64,000 bases of DNA from Bathynomus jamesi (GCA_023014485.1 JAJOZX010000880.1:319501-383500), one strand, 5' to 3'. Counted from the stretch's first letter, positions 32,081 through 43,683 are shown. Notes: a model not told the origin generated them from the letters alone. Program-made: numbers and translations.

Positions 32081-33419
32081 CAGTGGCGTACTAAGGGGGG
32101 TGCGAGGGGGGCGGTCCGCCCCGGGTGACAGCCAGGGGGGGGTGCCATCGGGAGAGTTGAAATACCAGTACAAGTTTTCAAACCAAATGAAAAATTCGCC
32201 AAAGTAAGAAATTTTTTTTTAAAATGTTCAAACTATTACAACAGCTTAATGTTAATTTCCACTATAAAATAAATTTTTATTTTTATTGGCAATACAAAAT
32301 TTACAAACGAAAAATTAAATATTTGATAAAAATTACATCGAAAGGCGAACGTTTGTTGACATTTTAGTCATCAGTTTGTTGAGCATAGCCAGCTGGCTGC
32401 AACTGACATTCCGAGTCTCGTTCACTTGACACTGTGACTCCACATACATGAGGTATGTTTCATTAAATAATTATGATAAAGCATAAAGTGCTGGTGTTTA
32501 TAACAATATCATGGTACTTTACCACTACCAGCGTCCAGTAATTTTTGACAATGTGGTATCATAGTGATGTTTAAGTGTTTATAAATGCATCGTCGTGATG
32601 TTATAATACCCGGTAAATGTATTGTGGAGAGGGTCATTCACTATGCAACTACAAAGTGTGAGGAAATGGACATTTCTATGGAGAGAAGAGGGAGAGTAAA
32701 GCTCCGAAAAAGGATGCCAGGAGAGATGGCAAAGGATGCTGGTCTCACATTGCCAGAGGAAGTAAAAAGGCTATGTTTGAATGTCTTGATCGCTTTCATC
32801 AAGAATTGGAGATTCGTTCTAAGGCAATGGATGAAATTCTATCGATCTTCGCTGTTATTCGGCCAAACACTTTGGAGTTTATTGTGGAATGGGATTTTTG
32901 TGAATCTTTGCCAAGCTTGTCATTGTGTTTAAGATTCCTTTTGACTGTCTGTGTGTCTATTGCTTCATGTGAAAGAAGTTTTTCCAAATTGAAATTGATA
33001 AAAAATTTCTTTCGCTCGACCATGAGTCAGACAAGATTGACAAATCTGGCTTTACTTTCAATTGAACATGAATATGCAAAGAAGTGAATTTTGATGAGGT
33101 CATTGATCAATTTGCAGAAATTAAGGCTCGAAAGCAGAGACTGTGAATCCTCTCTATTTACCTTTGAAGAATAGGCTGAGCGTTCAGACTGGATTTCCTG
33201 TGTTTTTTGTATAAAATAAAATGCAGCATTACCTGTTCACTGAATTTTTAATGTCCTGCATTTTTCTTATTTCCAATTGCTTATGACAGTACTGTACTGT
33301 TTAAAAATCTACTCGCAAACACAATATATTTTTCTGTGTGTTTAAATTTTAAAATTATTTATGGGGGGTACCAAAGGAAGGATCCGCCCCGGGTGCCAAA
33401 TACTTTAGGTACGCCCCTG
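32081..33419 (+). mobile_element. hAT-A, deleted, 8-bp TSD
   Basis: Ends CAGTGGCGTACTAAGG and TTTAGGTACGCCCCTG, with CCCCGGGTG repeated near both ends. TSD CTCTTAAA/CTCTTAAG (32073-32080, 33420-33427; one mismatch). Removing it joins the LINE reading MRDLRA to FKSKYKIPKRLQ. Confidence 0.9.
32700..33087 (+). pseudogene. hAT transposase C-terminal fragment (ZMYM/52-kDa-repressor-like)
   Basis: Residues ECLDRFHQELEIRSKAMD, ILSIFAVIRPNTL and FLLTVCVSIASCERSFSKLK, then MSQTRLTNLALLSIEHEYAK. The S-C-E-R-S-F-S motif is the dimerisation-domain signature with its conserved Glu; this arrangement is typical of the hAT group related to ZMYM1 and the 52-kDa repressor-like proteins. The frame opens at 32773 and stops at TGA 33085-33087; the next bases read NFDEVIDQFAEI, the normal continuation, so that TGA is premature. 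Confidence 0.8.
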
Positions 33420-34393
33420 CTCTTAAGTCCCTCATATATCCCTGAACCTCCTCCATCCACTTCTCTCTTGTTTCTTTTTTTCTACCAACCTGCCTGTGTC
33501 ATTTTTCAGAATACTTTTTATATAGTTGAGCTTTCATTTAATTATCCTTGTTCTCATCATTGATGTCCCTATTTCTCCCCTCAAACCACTTTCAGCCGCA
33601 CTTCTTCCTGCTGATAGTATCGTTCTGCGTACTCCATTCTCGTATCTTTGTAGATGTTGAGTTCCTGTTTTTAGTTCTATAATAGTTGGTCCATATAATA
33701 TTGATGGCAGCGCAAGCCTTTCCAGAATGCCTTTCCCACAACCCGTTTAGTACAACTCTCTTTCTATTACTGAGTAGCAGAGGCGTACCGAAGGGAGGGC
33801 GACAGGGGCGATCGCCCCCTCCCCTTGAGCTAATAAATTATTTTGATTATTTTTACTATATTTAATTTACATATTCAATTAAATATTTTACATATTTAAT
33901 TTCATGCGCCAATCGAAAAATGTTAGCGAGCTTTCTAGCGACTTTGTTTCATGAGTATTACGTCATTTTTCATGGTACCTGGCAACCGCAGTTTATCGAT
34001 ATTTGTTTACATTCATTTAAATATTTAGTTTGTGAACTTTCTAAATTTTGATAATTTTAAATATTGATTAAAACTTTGTGTTATGAATGTGTGTGTGTGT
34101 CTGTGTGATCATGTGTGAAGGCCGTTTGGTCTCAAACATGTAACTAATAAATGAAATGAAACAATTGTTATTTTTAAAATTGATATTGTTTTTTACACAT
34201 TTTAAAATTTAGTTTCAAAGTTTTCATTTAAGTTACAATTTTTCACATTGTTGCACACACAAAATTTTGCGTGGATTTTGTTTGGATTTTTTATTTAATT
34301 ATAATGGACTTTAATGTTATGGTTAGTAATAATTCCTATTTCTATTTGTAACTTTGTAGAGTACTATTTGCGGGTGTCACAGGACTAAAGATA

Positions 34394-34537
34394 ATGGACC
34401 TTTATAAATTTTTCAAAAGAAAAAATGTCCAAACTGACAGTGGTTCTACAAAGCATGATGATCAAAGTACTGTTAATCCCAGTAAAGTTGCTAGGTTACA
34501 AAGGATGAGAATGAAAGTGAAAAAATTTCGGCGCTAG
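34394..34537 (+). pseudogene. hAT-B transposase N-terminal stub
   Basis: ATG at 34394 gives MDLYKFFKRKNVQTDSGSTK and runs 47 codons to TAG. The Met-Asp-x-Tyr/Phe-Lys-Phe-Phe-Lys-Arg start is what I associate with the N-terminus of hAT transposases of this group (an MD..FFKRK start ahead of a TTF-type zinc finger). The finger and catalytic core are missing. Confidence 0.55.
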
Positions 34538-35224
34538 CCCTTGCCTCCCCTACTACTAAAAATCTAAAATGGCTTAGGATCCCGAAAACTTTTAATCTGG
34601 CCCTGAGAATAATTTTCTTTTACAAAGGTAACAGTCCAAGGAAATGCTTAATCTCGAAATTAGCACTTTTTTATTCTTATGTTAATACAAATCTGAGCAT
34701 CCTAATTGCAGTTTGCATTGAATACAGGGGCGTCCACAGGATCAATTAAGTAAGGGGGCACTTGCAAATACAGGGGGTCCGGGGGTATGCTCCCCCGGGA
34801 AATTTGTGAAATTTACGTTGTCTGGGACAGCATTTCCTGCCTTCTGGAGGCAGTTAGGAAGGCAAATTATAGGGTTTCAAGTACCAAAAAATAAGGATTT
34901 TTTTTTTAGACATCCTTTGTTTGTCCATGATATTAGGGTGAAACCAGATACACAATAACTTGGTAGATATACAAGTTTATTATTCTTACATAATATACAT
35001 ATAAATAATTGTCATGGGACTGAGAAGGTTATTGAAGACAGTATTGAGCTCTTTAAGTAATGTACAAGATATCCTTCCTCACCATCTCGTAGTCGGTTCT
35101 CACACAAATTTTACACGTTTTAATTTTAATCACACGATTTTCTCTTCATATCAACAATATGAGGAATTATACAGTATTAATAATATATAAATAGTAAATA
35201 TCACCAATATGGGAAATTATACAA

Positions 35225-35630
35225 TCTCTACTATATATAATATAAAAGAGAGCTGTCCGTCCGTCACACTTTCAGCGTGCGTGCGTGTGTGTGTATCTGT
35301 TCCAGCCATAGCTCCAAAATGAAAGCAGTTACAAACATAAAACTTCACACACATATTGATTAGGTCCCGAGGTTGTGCACCTGGGTGTTGAATGCCCGGT
35401 TAGGTCAACTGTACGCCCTTGACGATTGGTTAGGTTAGGTTAGGTTAAGCTTTAACGAAAATATCACGACCTAACCTAACTTAACCATTCAATTAACCTA
35501 GCTAATAACAGCTAATAACAGCCTTCGAACTACAAAAAATATTGCGGCCCTCTACTTGGATATGTTTTACTACCCGCACGTAGGGCGGGTCTTTAGCTAA
35601 CCGTCAGCGAAGCGACGGGTATTGTACTAG
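35225..35630 (+). mobile_element. Helitron C, nested in hAT-C
   Basis: A at 35224 then TCTCTACTATATATAATAT and GAGAGCTGTCCGTCCGTC. The end has GCTAACCGTCAGCGAAGCG hairpin, GACGGGTATTGTACTAG to 35630, followed by T. Same termini as Helitrons A and B. It contains CTACCCGCACGTAGGGCGGG just before the end and a partial palindromic MITE. Confidence 0.88.
35396..35500. mobile_element. Palindromic 'GTTAGG' MITE, innermost level of the nest
   Basis: GCCCGGTTAGGTCAACTGTA, CGCCCTTGACGATTGG, then GTTAGG repeated three times, TTTAACGAAAATATCACG and ACCTAACCTAACTTAACC: the left arm and centre of the family at 15361-16613, with a truncated right arm. Confidence 0.7.
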
Positions 35631-37076
35631 TATTAATAATATATATAGTAACCAATTACTATCTTCAAATATTATGAGTGGATTTTGGGTTTATGATAAA
35701 ATCTATCTGTAAGCAGTTGACGAAAAAACGAGGGGGCACCATTGAAAAACGAGAGGGCATGGCCCCCTGGTGCACCTTCGTGTGGACGCCCCTGATTGAA
35801 TATTATGTTACTAATTATATTTTTATCATAATTTTTATATTTTTTATATAATTTTTATATTTTTATTCATAATGTGTCTTAGCAGAAGCTAGTTAATCAT
35901 CTCTAACTGAACGATAAGCTGCTCATGAACGTACATAAAAATTATTTATCTCTATTTCAATTATACTTCTACGATTAGTTCCAAGTTCGCCCCCACCCCC
36001 TTGGCAAATTTCTGGCTACGCCTCTGTGAGTAGGTCATATTTTCCATTTTTTTTGCTTTTTGTAACATTAGTTCTTTTTGCTTTTGGAAACAATTCCGTG
36101 TATTATTAATTATGCCCAAATATTTTATTGAATCTATCATTTTAATTCCCTCTATCTGCTCTGGTGTATCTTTTTTGTTGAATATCATAAAATTACTCAT
36201 TTTTGTTCATCTCTAAGCCATATGTCCTCCCTATTTGTGTTACTTTCTTGATATTATCGCTTGCCTCATCTATTGATATCGATAGCTGTAATCCATCATC
36301 CCCCAAAAATATTGTATGTATTTTAAATTTGTCATCTTTACATCCTATATCTTCGTTATCCAACTTCTCCAGAATTTGGTATGTCACCAACTTGAATAGG
36401 GTTGCTGGTAGAGTACATCCTTGTCTTATTCCACTGCTTACTTCTATTTCTTTACATAGCTCATCATTTAGCCTCACTGTGGTTCTGTCCCCCTTGTAGA
36501 TTTCTATTATGACTTCTATTATGTTTGGGTGGTGAATCTTATATCTCATGAGAGCTTCCACTAGGTTTTTCTCTTTTAACTGAAGCAAAAGCTTTTGCGA
36601 AGTCAATTGCTGCCACTATCAAGGGCTTTCTATTTCTGTAGCTACTTTCTATACAATACTTCAAGATATAGATATTATACTCTATTCTTCTCCCTGATGA
36701 AAATCCAGCTTGCGTATCCTTGTCCTCATCCTATATACTATTGAGCTAAAATGTGTGTGTGTCTGTCTGTTTGTCCGTTTTCTTCGGAACCGTGCGCAGC
36801 CTAAACGGCACATCGGAAAATTCTGCAACCACCACGAACTGATAGCCCATGAGCTTCTGATACGCTCTATCAAGTTTCCCGGTCCTAGGTCACAATTACT
36901 GGGTCCGAAGGCCCCAGCACCGCGATAAAGCTACAGAAAAGAACGCAGCCGTGAAAATCTTGAGCTTCACATATACTGTGACACATACTGCTACCCGCCA
37001 GGGGGTAGTTGGGGAGGGGGTGGGGTAATTGGGGGAGTGGGGGTGAGGGTAATGGCGTTTTTTACTTTTGTGAAGA

Positions 37077-39389
37077 TAGAGATGGAACCCGGTTTTTAAT
37101 CGGTGATCAAAATTTTTAATCATCACCGAAACCAACGATAAGAACCGGTTTTCATATTTTTGCGCAAGTCTCCGATCACTTTGGTCCATTTTCTATGAAA
37201 CAAATGTTTCCAAACGTTTAAAAACAGTAATTACGTTTTGCATCGTATCGTGTTTTGTTTGTTTATAAGTATAAATAATTGCTGTTTCAGTCTTGAATGT
37301 TATGTGGTTGATTCCACTGATTTCCACATTGATCAGTTAAGATTCTAAGATTTAATGCTTGGTATCATTTCACTAGTAAGAATAAAGAAGCAGAGTGTAT
37401 GACATGTCACAAAGTTTTAAAGTGTTGTGGAGGTTCTACTTCAAGTTTATCATCCCACATGAAAAATATTCATGGCATAAACATCGACCAGATTAATCAG
37501 CCATTGAAGAAACAAAGAACAGTGGAAGAGTTTGTGCAAAAAAAAGTCCATAGAAGAGGAAATTTCGAAACTTGGGTGTGTAGATGGACTGAGTTTCCAA
37601 TCAATTGCTAAAAGTGAATTCATTCAAGAAAGCCTAAGAAAGATAAAATACGACGAGCCTCATCCAACTTCCCGTAATGGTGTCAGAAAAATGGTGCTTA
37701 GTTTTTATGAGAAAAAGAAACCTGAATTGGTCAACTACTTCAAGAATCAGGTGAGACAAGGAATCCGCTATTCAAATATGGATGAGCATACATCTTTGCA
37801 AAACCAAAGATATATTAATATTAATGTTCATGATGAAAATCAACATTGGTCTCTTGGTCTTATGAAAATAAATGGTTCTCTCGATAGCACCAAAACTATT
37901 GCAATCGTTAGGAAAAGATTGGAAGACTTTGGCTTGGACCTAGATAAGCATATCGTGGGTTGCACCACCGACGGTGCCTCAGTGATGGTCAAATTTGGAA
38001 GAGAAATAGTACCTGATCACCAGCAATGCATTGCACATGCTATACATCTCGCGGTTTCGGATATCTTGTATTCAAAAACTGCTGAAAATTCAGTTGAAGG
38101 AGAAAGTGACCCTACTCTTGAAGATGAAGCCATCGAAGAAGATGAACACTCTGCACATGAGTTAAGCGAAGATGAGTGTGAAATTTTATGCACTGATACA
38201 ATTTTTGAGTCCGACATAGATGACGTAATTGTTCTTCCAAAACTTCGAGAAGATTACTTAAAAGTAATAAATAAGGTGAGAAAAATCTGCCGCATATTTC
38301 GAAAGTCCTTTGAAAAATGAGAGATTGCAGGATTTTGTCAAAGATGAATTTAATGGAAAGGAAATGAAGCTTATCCTTGACTGTAGAACGAGGTGGAACA
38401 GTCTTTTGGCCATGATAGAAAGATTTTTGAAACTCAAAAATTGCATTCCAAAGGCCCTCAGAGTGATACGCTCAAGAGAGACGATTTCAGATGAAGAATG
38501 GAATGCTCTAAAGAGCCTCTTTGACACGCTTCGTCCACTGGAAATTGTTTTGAAGGGACTCTGTTCCGAAGATGCAAATTTGCTTAAAGCTGAATCTTCC
38601 ATGAAGTTCATTTTGGATAAATTTGAAAGCAAACACAATCCTTTAGCTTCTGAGCTACGTCATTGTCTCATTGATCGCTACTCATCGAGAAGACAAAAAG
38701 AAGCTGTCGCCTTGCTGAGTTTTCTCCACAATCCCGAGGTCTTGAAAAATGAATCATTAGCACCGTTCCTCTCTCCTTCAAGACAAGCACTTAAGAAGTA
38801 TGCGGATCATACATTTAAGAGGCTTTTTCCAGAAGCTTGCCAGATTTCAGAAACAGACGACCAAGTCCAATCAATTGCTTCGAAACTCGAAGATTCACAA
38901 TGCAGCTCACTCAGGTCGTGAAGTAAATGATGACGATCAACTTATGAACGAGTACATGTTTGAGATGAACAAACTGAAAATGAAACCCAAGAAAGATTCT
39001 TCTGAGACCTTTGACGTGAACAATGAATTCAAATATTTTGAAGCTACTTTGAATAGAAGCGAAAATTTGGATCGAATGTACGAGGCGTTGCTTACAATAA
39101 AAGCCACCAGCGTAGAGTCCGAGAGAGTGTTTTCAGCTGCTGGTTTATTCGTCACAAAGATTCGATGAAGAATGTCAGATCAGACACTTAATGCTCTTTA
39201 TTTTCTCAAGTGTTATTTCAAAAATCAAGTTCGATAATAAACTTTTTAATTCAAATGTTACACATACTTGATTGAATCAATTAAAACCTTATTTCTGTTT
39301 AATATTTTCATCATTTACCTCCCTAAAAAGCATACAGAATCCCATCGGTGAAAACCGGTTTTACACTTTTCGGTTATTTTCCATCCCAA
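37077..39389 (+). mobile_element. hAT-D, BED-finger hAT, nearly complete
   Basis: Ends TAGAGATGGAACCCGG and GGTTATTTTCCATCCCA, with ACCGGTTTT near both ends. Flanking 8-mers TGTGAAGA (37069-37076) and GTTGAAGA (39390-39397) agree in six of eight. The 2.3-kb length and the order of domains show an almost whole element broken by small frameshifts. Confidence 0.82.
37390..39231 (+). pseudogene. hAT-D transposase: BED finger, DDE core, dimerisation domain
   Basis: BED-type finger at 37399-37550: MTCHKVLKCCGGSTSS then SHMKNIHGI (C-x2-C, H-x-H-type spacing). Core at 37532-38320: HTSLQNQRYININVHDENQH, HWSLGLMKI, GCTTDGASVMVKFG (conserved catalytic Asp) and DHQQCIAHAIHLAVSD; an acidic insert follows. 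At 38310-38921: DCRTRWNSLLAMIERF, RPLEIVLKGLC. Then 38800-39168: TIKATSVESERVFSAAGLF with the conserved Glu, and SDQTLNALYFLKCYFKN after a TGA. Breaks lie near 37535, 38310 and 38900, plus the TGA at 39166-39168. All catalytic motifs can still be seen, so decay is recent. Confidence 0.88.
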
Positions 39390-39575
39390 GTTGAAGAGCA
39401 CTGTATAATTACACAATCTTCCAAGGTTGTAGTATGACCGTAAAATGTTTGAGTGCATATATGCAATTGCAAGGTGCCAGCCCCATTCCCCCCCTGGGGG
39501 TAATGGGGGAGAGGGGTGGGGATAATGGGGGAGGGGTTGGGGTAATGGGGGAGAGCAGTTTGGTAGTCCCGATAA

Positions 39576-40854
39576 TAGTGATGTAGGTCACATCCGCATC
39601 CGCGGAACATCCGCACATTTTCTCGCACCCGCATCCGCACTTTGGACTGCGGATGTCGTGCGGATGTGGACCGTTGAGATAAAATGTCATTAATAAGCGA
39701 AAATTATCAAATTCTACTATATTAATAGAACTAGTTCATTGTGCGCAAAAGTGATGCAAGCGACAAGACGAGAGGCTGTTCTTGTATGAAGTTACTCTCT
39801 TGCAACCTACTTAGATCCACGTTACAAAGCTAAGTTATTTTCACCTAGTACATTAGAACGAGTTAAATCATCACTTGGCAAAGCAGTTGAAGAGCTTCAA
39901 TCTCTTGAATCTGTCGCTTCGCCACCCACCAAAAGAATAAAAGTTTCAGTGACAGAACCAACACCTTCAACAAGCAAATCTATCACAGAATCTGTCTCTC
40001 AGTTTCTTGAGTCAAGCAGCAATGACGAGACCTACGCGATGTCAAAAGATGTAGTAAAAATGATCGAGAGCTATCACCAAGAAAAACGCCTGGCTGCATG
40101 TGACAATCCTATTAGTTGGTGGAAAAATATGCAGAATATCTATCCATACTTGAGTAAACTTGCAAGGAAACATTTAGCCTGTCCTCCAACAAACGTACCA
40201 AGCGAGAGATTATTTAGCAGTGCTGGATTAATATATGATGAAAAGAGAAACAGACTGGCAGCAGAAAAGGCAGAAAAATTAATGTTCCTTAAGCATAACC
40301 TTCCTATAATTAAGTTTGAACATTAAACGATGAACATCTTAGTTTACTTTATTTTAATTACTCATTTATAAATATGCCTAATAAAACTTTAAACTTAATA
40401 TAAATAGTTATCAAGCTAATTAAAGATCTCTTTCTATAAGGGTGGAGGAGGTTGGGGAAAGAGGTCGGTGGGGTGCATTTGAGTTGGGTTCACGTCCCGC
40501 ATCCTGGTAACACAATTATGGTTTCTAATTGTGGCTGAAACTCAACAAAATATAACGAATTTATTTGCAGACGAATTCACTAATTGATTTCTATATTAGT
40601 TAGATGCTTGATATTATTTTATATGTTCAGAGAAAAGTACAGCAATTATTGTACAATTAATCAATTATACTACATTATAGCTACAGCTCTCTCTATATAA
40701 TAACTTATTATATGCGTTAAACACAACAAATCTCGAATATATCCTAAAAAATAACGAAAATGTAGACATCCGCATCCGCGGATGTTGAAATCAAACATCC
40801 TCATCCGCATCCGCATCCGCGGATGTGAAAAAAATGACATCCGCTACATCACTA
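39576..40854 (+). mobile_element. hAT-E copy 1, perfect 8-bp TSD
   Basis: TAGTGATGTAGG and CTACATCACTA ends are flanked by CCCGATAA exactly (39568-39575, 40855-40862). Subterminal arrays of 'CATCCGCATCCGCGGATG' occur at both ends. Closely matches 56656-57918 in reverse orientation. Confidence 0.94.
39802..40326 (+). CDS. hAT-E transposase C-terminal half, open frame
   Basis: Starts within ATYLDPRYKAKLFSPS (39802), a conserved hAT motif, then VKSSLGKAVEELQSLESV, a low-complexity TPSTSKSITESVSQFLE linker, PISWWKNMQNIYPYLSKLA and PTNVPSERLFSSAGLIYDEK. The S-E-R-L-F-S-x-A-G motif is the dimerisation domain with its conserved Glu. The frame stays open to TAA 40324-40326. BED finger and both catalytic Asp are absent through internal deletion. 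The first Met in frame is 39949. Confidence 0.85.
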   Translation, partial: ATYLDPRYKAKLFSPSTLERVKSSLGKAVEELQSLESVASPPTKRIKVSVTEPTPSTSKSITESVSQFLESSSNDETYAMSKDVVKMIESYHQEKRLAACDNPISWWKNMQNIYPYLSKLARKHLACPPTNVPSERLFSSAGLIYDEKRNRLAAEKAEKLMFLKHNLPIIKFEH

Positions 40855-41460
40855 CCCGATAATAGTTTGGTAGTCCCGATATACAGCTAACTGTGACATA
40901 TACTGCTACCTGCCCGGAGGCCGATAGCGCGCTACCGCTTGTTATTCCTAGTTAGGTGTTCCTCTATCTTCGCTTTCATGATAGACATGAAGAGCTTGTA
41001 TGCTACATGAGTTAAAGCTATAGGTCTTAGGTATTTCTCTGTAGGTTTTTTGTTCTTTGGGACCATTACTGTTTTTGACATCTTCCAATTCCTTGGTAGT
41101 CTCCATGTTCTCAGGATCTGATTGTAGCAGTGTGTTAATGCTTGGGTACACACTTCACTCTTTCTCAATGCCTTGAAGAATTCTGGCTTTAAACCATTTG
41201 GTCCAGCAGCTTTCCCATTTTTTATACTTTTTAATCCTTTTTTTTTTTATCTCCTTTGTTGCTATGAAAGGTTCATCCATATATCCCTTCTCACATCTAA
41301 CGCCATATCTATATGCTCCTATTATCACTCCTTGGTTATCTTTGTCATATCTATCTTGTATCTTAAACTCCATACATATATGGTCTCTTAGCCTGAGGGC
41401 AGGATATGTTTCTCACTCACCATGATCTCTTGGGCAGAATCATTGTCTGTACCTATTTTA

Positions 41461-43239
41461 ATATAATTTTAAATATAATATAGTGTAAAATTATTTTAAG
41501 CGAGTTAGATTTTAACATTTACAATTAGTTCACGAATCGCTTAAATTTTAAATGCAGCTTCACAGATTTTACTTGAAGCTCACGAAACAGTTAAATTTGA
41601 AATACAATTTGTCACATTTTTTTACCTATCATGGCTTCCGTTGCGTAGCTAAAAAATTCTGATGGCTACATTCTTTTCTAAATTTATTCACCAGTTTGAT
41701 TTTCTTCATTCCACGAAAGTGTATGAAATTCTGTAGAAGCGAGTTGGGACTTTGTTTACTTGTGGACTTTAATGATAGGGAAGGTCACCAGTCCACGCTT
41801 CTATAAAATGTTATATTTTTTAATAGCCAGAAAAGCAGATTCACGAAAGAAAACCGTCAAAATTTTGAGTTTCACATGTCAAGACCAATGGGTCAAACTC
41901 TTGAAATTTAAGTGCTTCGTGTTTTAGCATGTTTTCTTTAGTGGGGCGGGGAGTAAATTGGGATAAATTTTTGGGGGAAGGACGCTTGAACTGAAAAAAA
42001 AAAGTTGGTAAAAACAGTCCAGGGATTCCAGAGGGTATTTGTCACCAAGTTTCATGAAAATTGGTCCAGCCGTTTGGACTTGAAAAGGAGGCAGACACAG
42101 ACATGCGGTGAATTATGATATTGGTAAATAAAATTAAGACACAGGCCGTGAACAAAGTTCACCAATACCTAAGCATAGGCCTAATAAACTTCTTTATTAC
42201 AAACTGAGTCTGGAGCTTCAAAAATGATCTTTGCACAAAAATATAATAATAAATCCTATTATAAACCATTAACGGTGAGAAATAAGCTTGCATGTATGTT
42301 TTAATTACCACTTTTTAACGCAATAATCTCGTATTTATTTAATATTTTTCTTTTGTTAAAGTGTCCTCACTAAGATACGTTTTCTTTAATAAGCAAAGAA
42401 AAGAAAACTAGACGTTTATGGTAAATATAAATGATTTAAAATTTTAATATAATTGTTTAAAATTATAAATTCTTTTAATTTGCAGTAATTTCCTGAAATG
42501 TATTTTATTACGAGACCAATTTTTATAATAAGTGATTAAATGATGAATTCTTAATTTACTCTTATTCTTTATTCATGTAGCCTAGGGCCCTCTGTCAATT
42601 AAGAATTACTTTGGAAGTGACGATAAATGTCCATCTCTAACTTCAAGCAGTAGGCCCTAAAAGTTGGTAAACGTTCCTTAATTAAAACGTTTAGATCAAC
42701 CAAACATATGTTAGATTAAATTAATTTAACCTAACCTGTTACACTTTATTAACGAAGGTTCAGAATTATAAAACAGAAATTCCAATATTTGACGGAATCT
42801 CTGAACGCATTTTCAGAATCTTCCAATCACTCATTTACCATTGATTTGGGATGAAAGTTTATGTATATGCAATTATTTTTTTTCAATAAGACTATATTAG
42901 TTTTTAGTCATGTCATTAATTGGTTTCTCGCTACTGTTCCGGAATGTAACTTCTATAAACGTTCAAACTGTCAACGAAGTTCCGTAGGGAACAACGTATT
43001 ATGCAAGGAACAAAAATGTTTTTTATCAAATTAGATTTATTTAAATTGTCGTAAAAAAGTCTTTATTAGTTTAGGCTAAGTTAATTAGGTTATTCGCAGT
43101 GTATAACTGAAAATATAAGAATATTGGTTTGATACAGTAGCCACAGCTGTGTGTGCGCGTGCGCGTGGCCGCGAACACGCAACCTTAAAGTAGGCCTAAT
43201 TATTTTGCTTATTGTACTTTACTGTATGTTGAATGTAAT
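41461..43239. other. Anonymous DNA with an old Helitron-like patch
   Basis: At 41820-41900 AGCAGATTCACGAAAGAAAACC and CAAAATTTTGAGTTTCACATG faintly resemble the Helitron B interior. At 42040-42095 CACCAAGTTTCATGAAAATTGGTCCAGCC is a sequence type common in arthropod repeats. No termini seen. The remainder is unrecognised. Confidence 0.35.
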
Positions 43240-43430
43240 GTAATGATGGGGTTGTTTAATTAACCTCCTTCGCAACATCTAACATCATACGACTGAGGAG
43301 ATCTACGGCTTTACGTGGAATCCGAACCACGGGTCGCTACATAGTCTGGACGCGGAGAACGGTCTCGCATCGCAGTACTGTCCGACCCAATATCGCTTAA
43401 CTTCGCTGATCAACGGGAAGCGAACATAAT
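43240..43430 (-). mobile_element. 5S-derived SINE, copy h
   Basis: Minus strand: TTCCCGTTGATCAGCGAAGT, TTAAGCGATATTGGGTCGG, GAGACCGTTCTCCGCGTCC, GACCCGTGGTTCGGATTCCA, CGTAAAGCCGTAGATCTCC and CGAAGGAGGTTAATTAAAC. The B-box-like hairpin is nearly perfect in this copy. Confidence 0.82.
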
Positions 43431-43603
43431 TATTGATAATTATTGTAATGCAGATGCCATCAACCAATAGTGCAGTGTTGTCAACTTGGGCTACTTTTTA
43501 GAGTCCCCTGCTAAAAAATAAAATTTTCTGCTATCTGCTACTTTTGGGGCTACTTGTAACGTACGTCGCCATAAATTACGCGCAAGACAAGTTTCAAACT
43601 TGT

Positions 43604-43604
43604 C

Positions 43605-43650
<46 letters not shown>
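43604..43650. repeat. (CT)n(AT)n microsatellite
   Basis: About 14 CT units followed by about 10 AT units, next to a short CATTTTTTCATTTGTTTCG stretch that matches the tRNA-SINE body at 718-745. Confidence 0.85.
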
Positions 43651-43683
43651 CATTTTTTCATTTGTTTCGTTCTCCCTCCTCAT

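Larger units (their letters stand above)
34725..35794. mobile_element. hAT-C, non-coding, perfect 8-bp TSD
   Basis: CAGGGGCGTCCACAGGATC at the left and GTGTGGACGCCCCTG at the right; ATTGAATA flanks exactly (34717-34724, 35795-35802). Subterminal AGGGGGCAC and GGGGGCACC strings recur. It carries the Helitron at 35225-35630. Confidence 0.93.
33778..36026 (+). mobile_element. hAT-B, host of two further nested insertions
   Basis: Left end CAGAGGCGTACCGAAGGGAG, right end AAATTTCTGGCTACGCCTCTG. Flanks TGAGTAGC (33771-33778, overlapping the first base) and TGAGTAGG (36027-36034) agree in seven of eight. Contains an N-terminal transposase stub, another hAT right-end fragment near 34530-34605 (ending TTTTAATCTGGCCCTG), and hAT-C at 34725. 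Confidence 0.8.
36729..40938 (+). mobile_element. Helitron-like insert carrying two hAT elements
   Basis: Begins after A with TCCTATATACTATTGAGC and a (GTCT)n-type stretch like the 5' ends of Helitrons A-C. It has the interior string CTACAGAAAAGAACGCAGCC and GTGAAAATCTTGAGCTTCAC shared with Helitron B, and the GGGTAATGG G-rich minisatellite. Precise loss of 36729-40938 restores the LINE frame (RNN then NEDKDTQAGF). The right end (GCGCTACCGC) is not a canonical CTRR terminus, so the superfamily is probable rather than proven. Confidence 0.6.
31646..41440 (-). pseudogene. RT polyprotein of the host LINE, in pieces
   Basis: In order on the minus strand: 41373-40939 has RYGVRCEKGYMDEPFIATKE, RKSEVCTQALTHCYNQIL, NWKMSKTVMVPKNKKP and YLRPIALTHVAYKLF. 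36728-36027 has EDKDTQAGFSSGRRIEYN, PLIVAAIDFAKAFASVKRE (motif A), SGIRQGCTLPATLFKL (motif B) and IFLGDDGLQLS (motif C, usual FADD changed but GDD kept), then SIKYLGI. 33777-33420 has LNGLWERHSGKACAAINII and MEEVQGYMRDLRA. 32080-31646 has RSWDVDNWRKDMDGK and a Cys-His segment SNAPCV, CAYKKEDLEHFLLDC, AYRKER. Internal stops and frameshifts are present. Confidence 0.8.
29985..41460 (-). mobile_element. Minus-strand LINE carrying a five-level nest of insertions
   Basis: The host element is one non-LTR retrotransposon read from about 41460 down to about 29985. Its coding pieces are 41460-40939, 36728-36027, 33777-33420, 32080-31646 and probably 30129-29985. They are separated by a Helitron-like insert (36729-40938), hAT-B (33778-36026), hAT-A (32081-33419) and Merlin (30130-31645). 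When the inserts and one TSD are removed the protein reading joins at each junction (see the pseudogene entry). Clade not assigned. Confidence 0.8.

Noticed and set aside
31785..32207. 140-codon plus-strand frame
   Set aside because: It is the antisense of the LINE C-terminal coding piece, whose Cys-His motif is on the minus strand.
35425..35450. Interstitial telomere repeat (TTAGG)n
   Set aside because: Only three GTTAGG units, and they lie within a MITE whose other copies have one or two.
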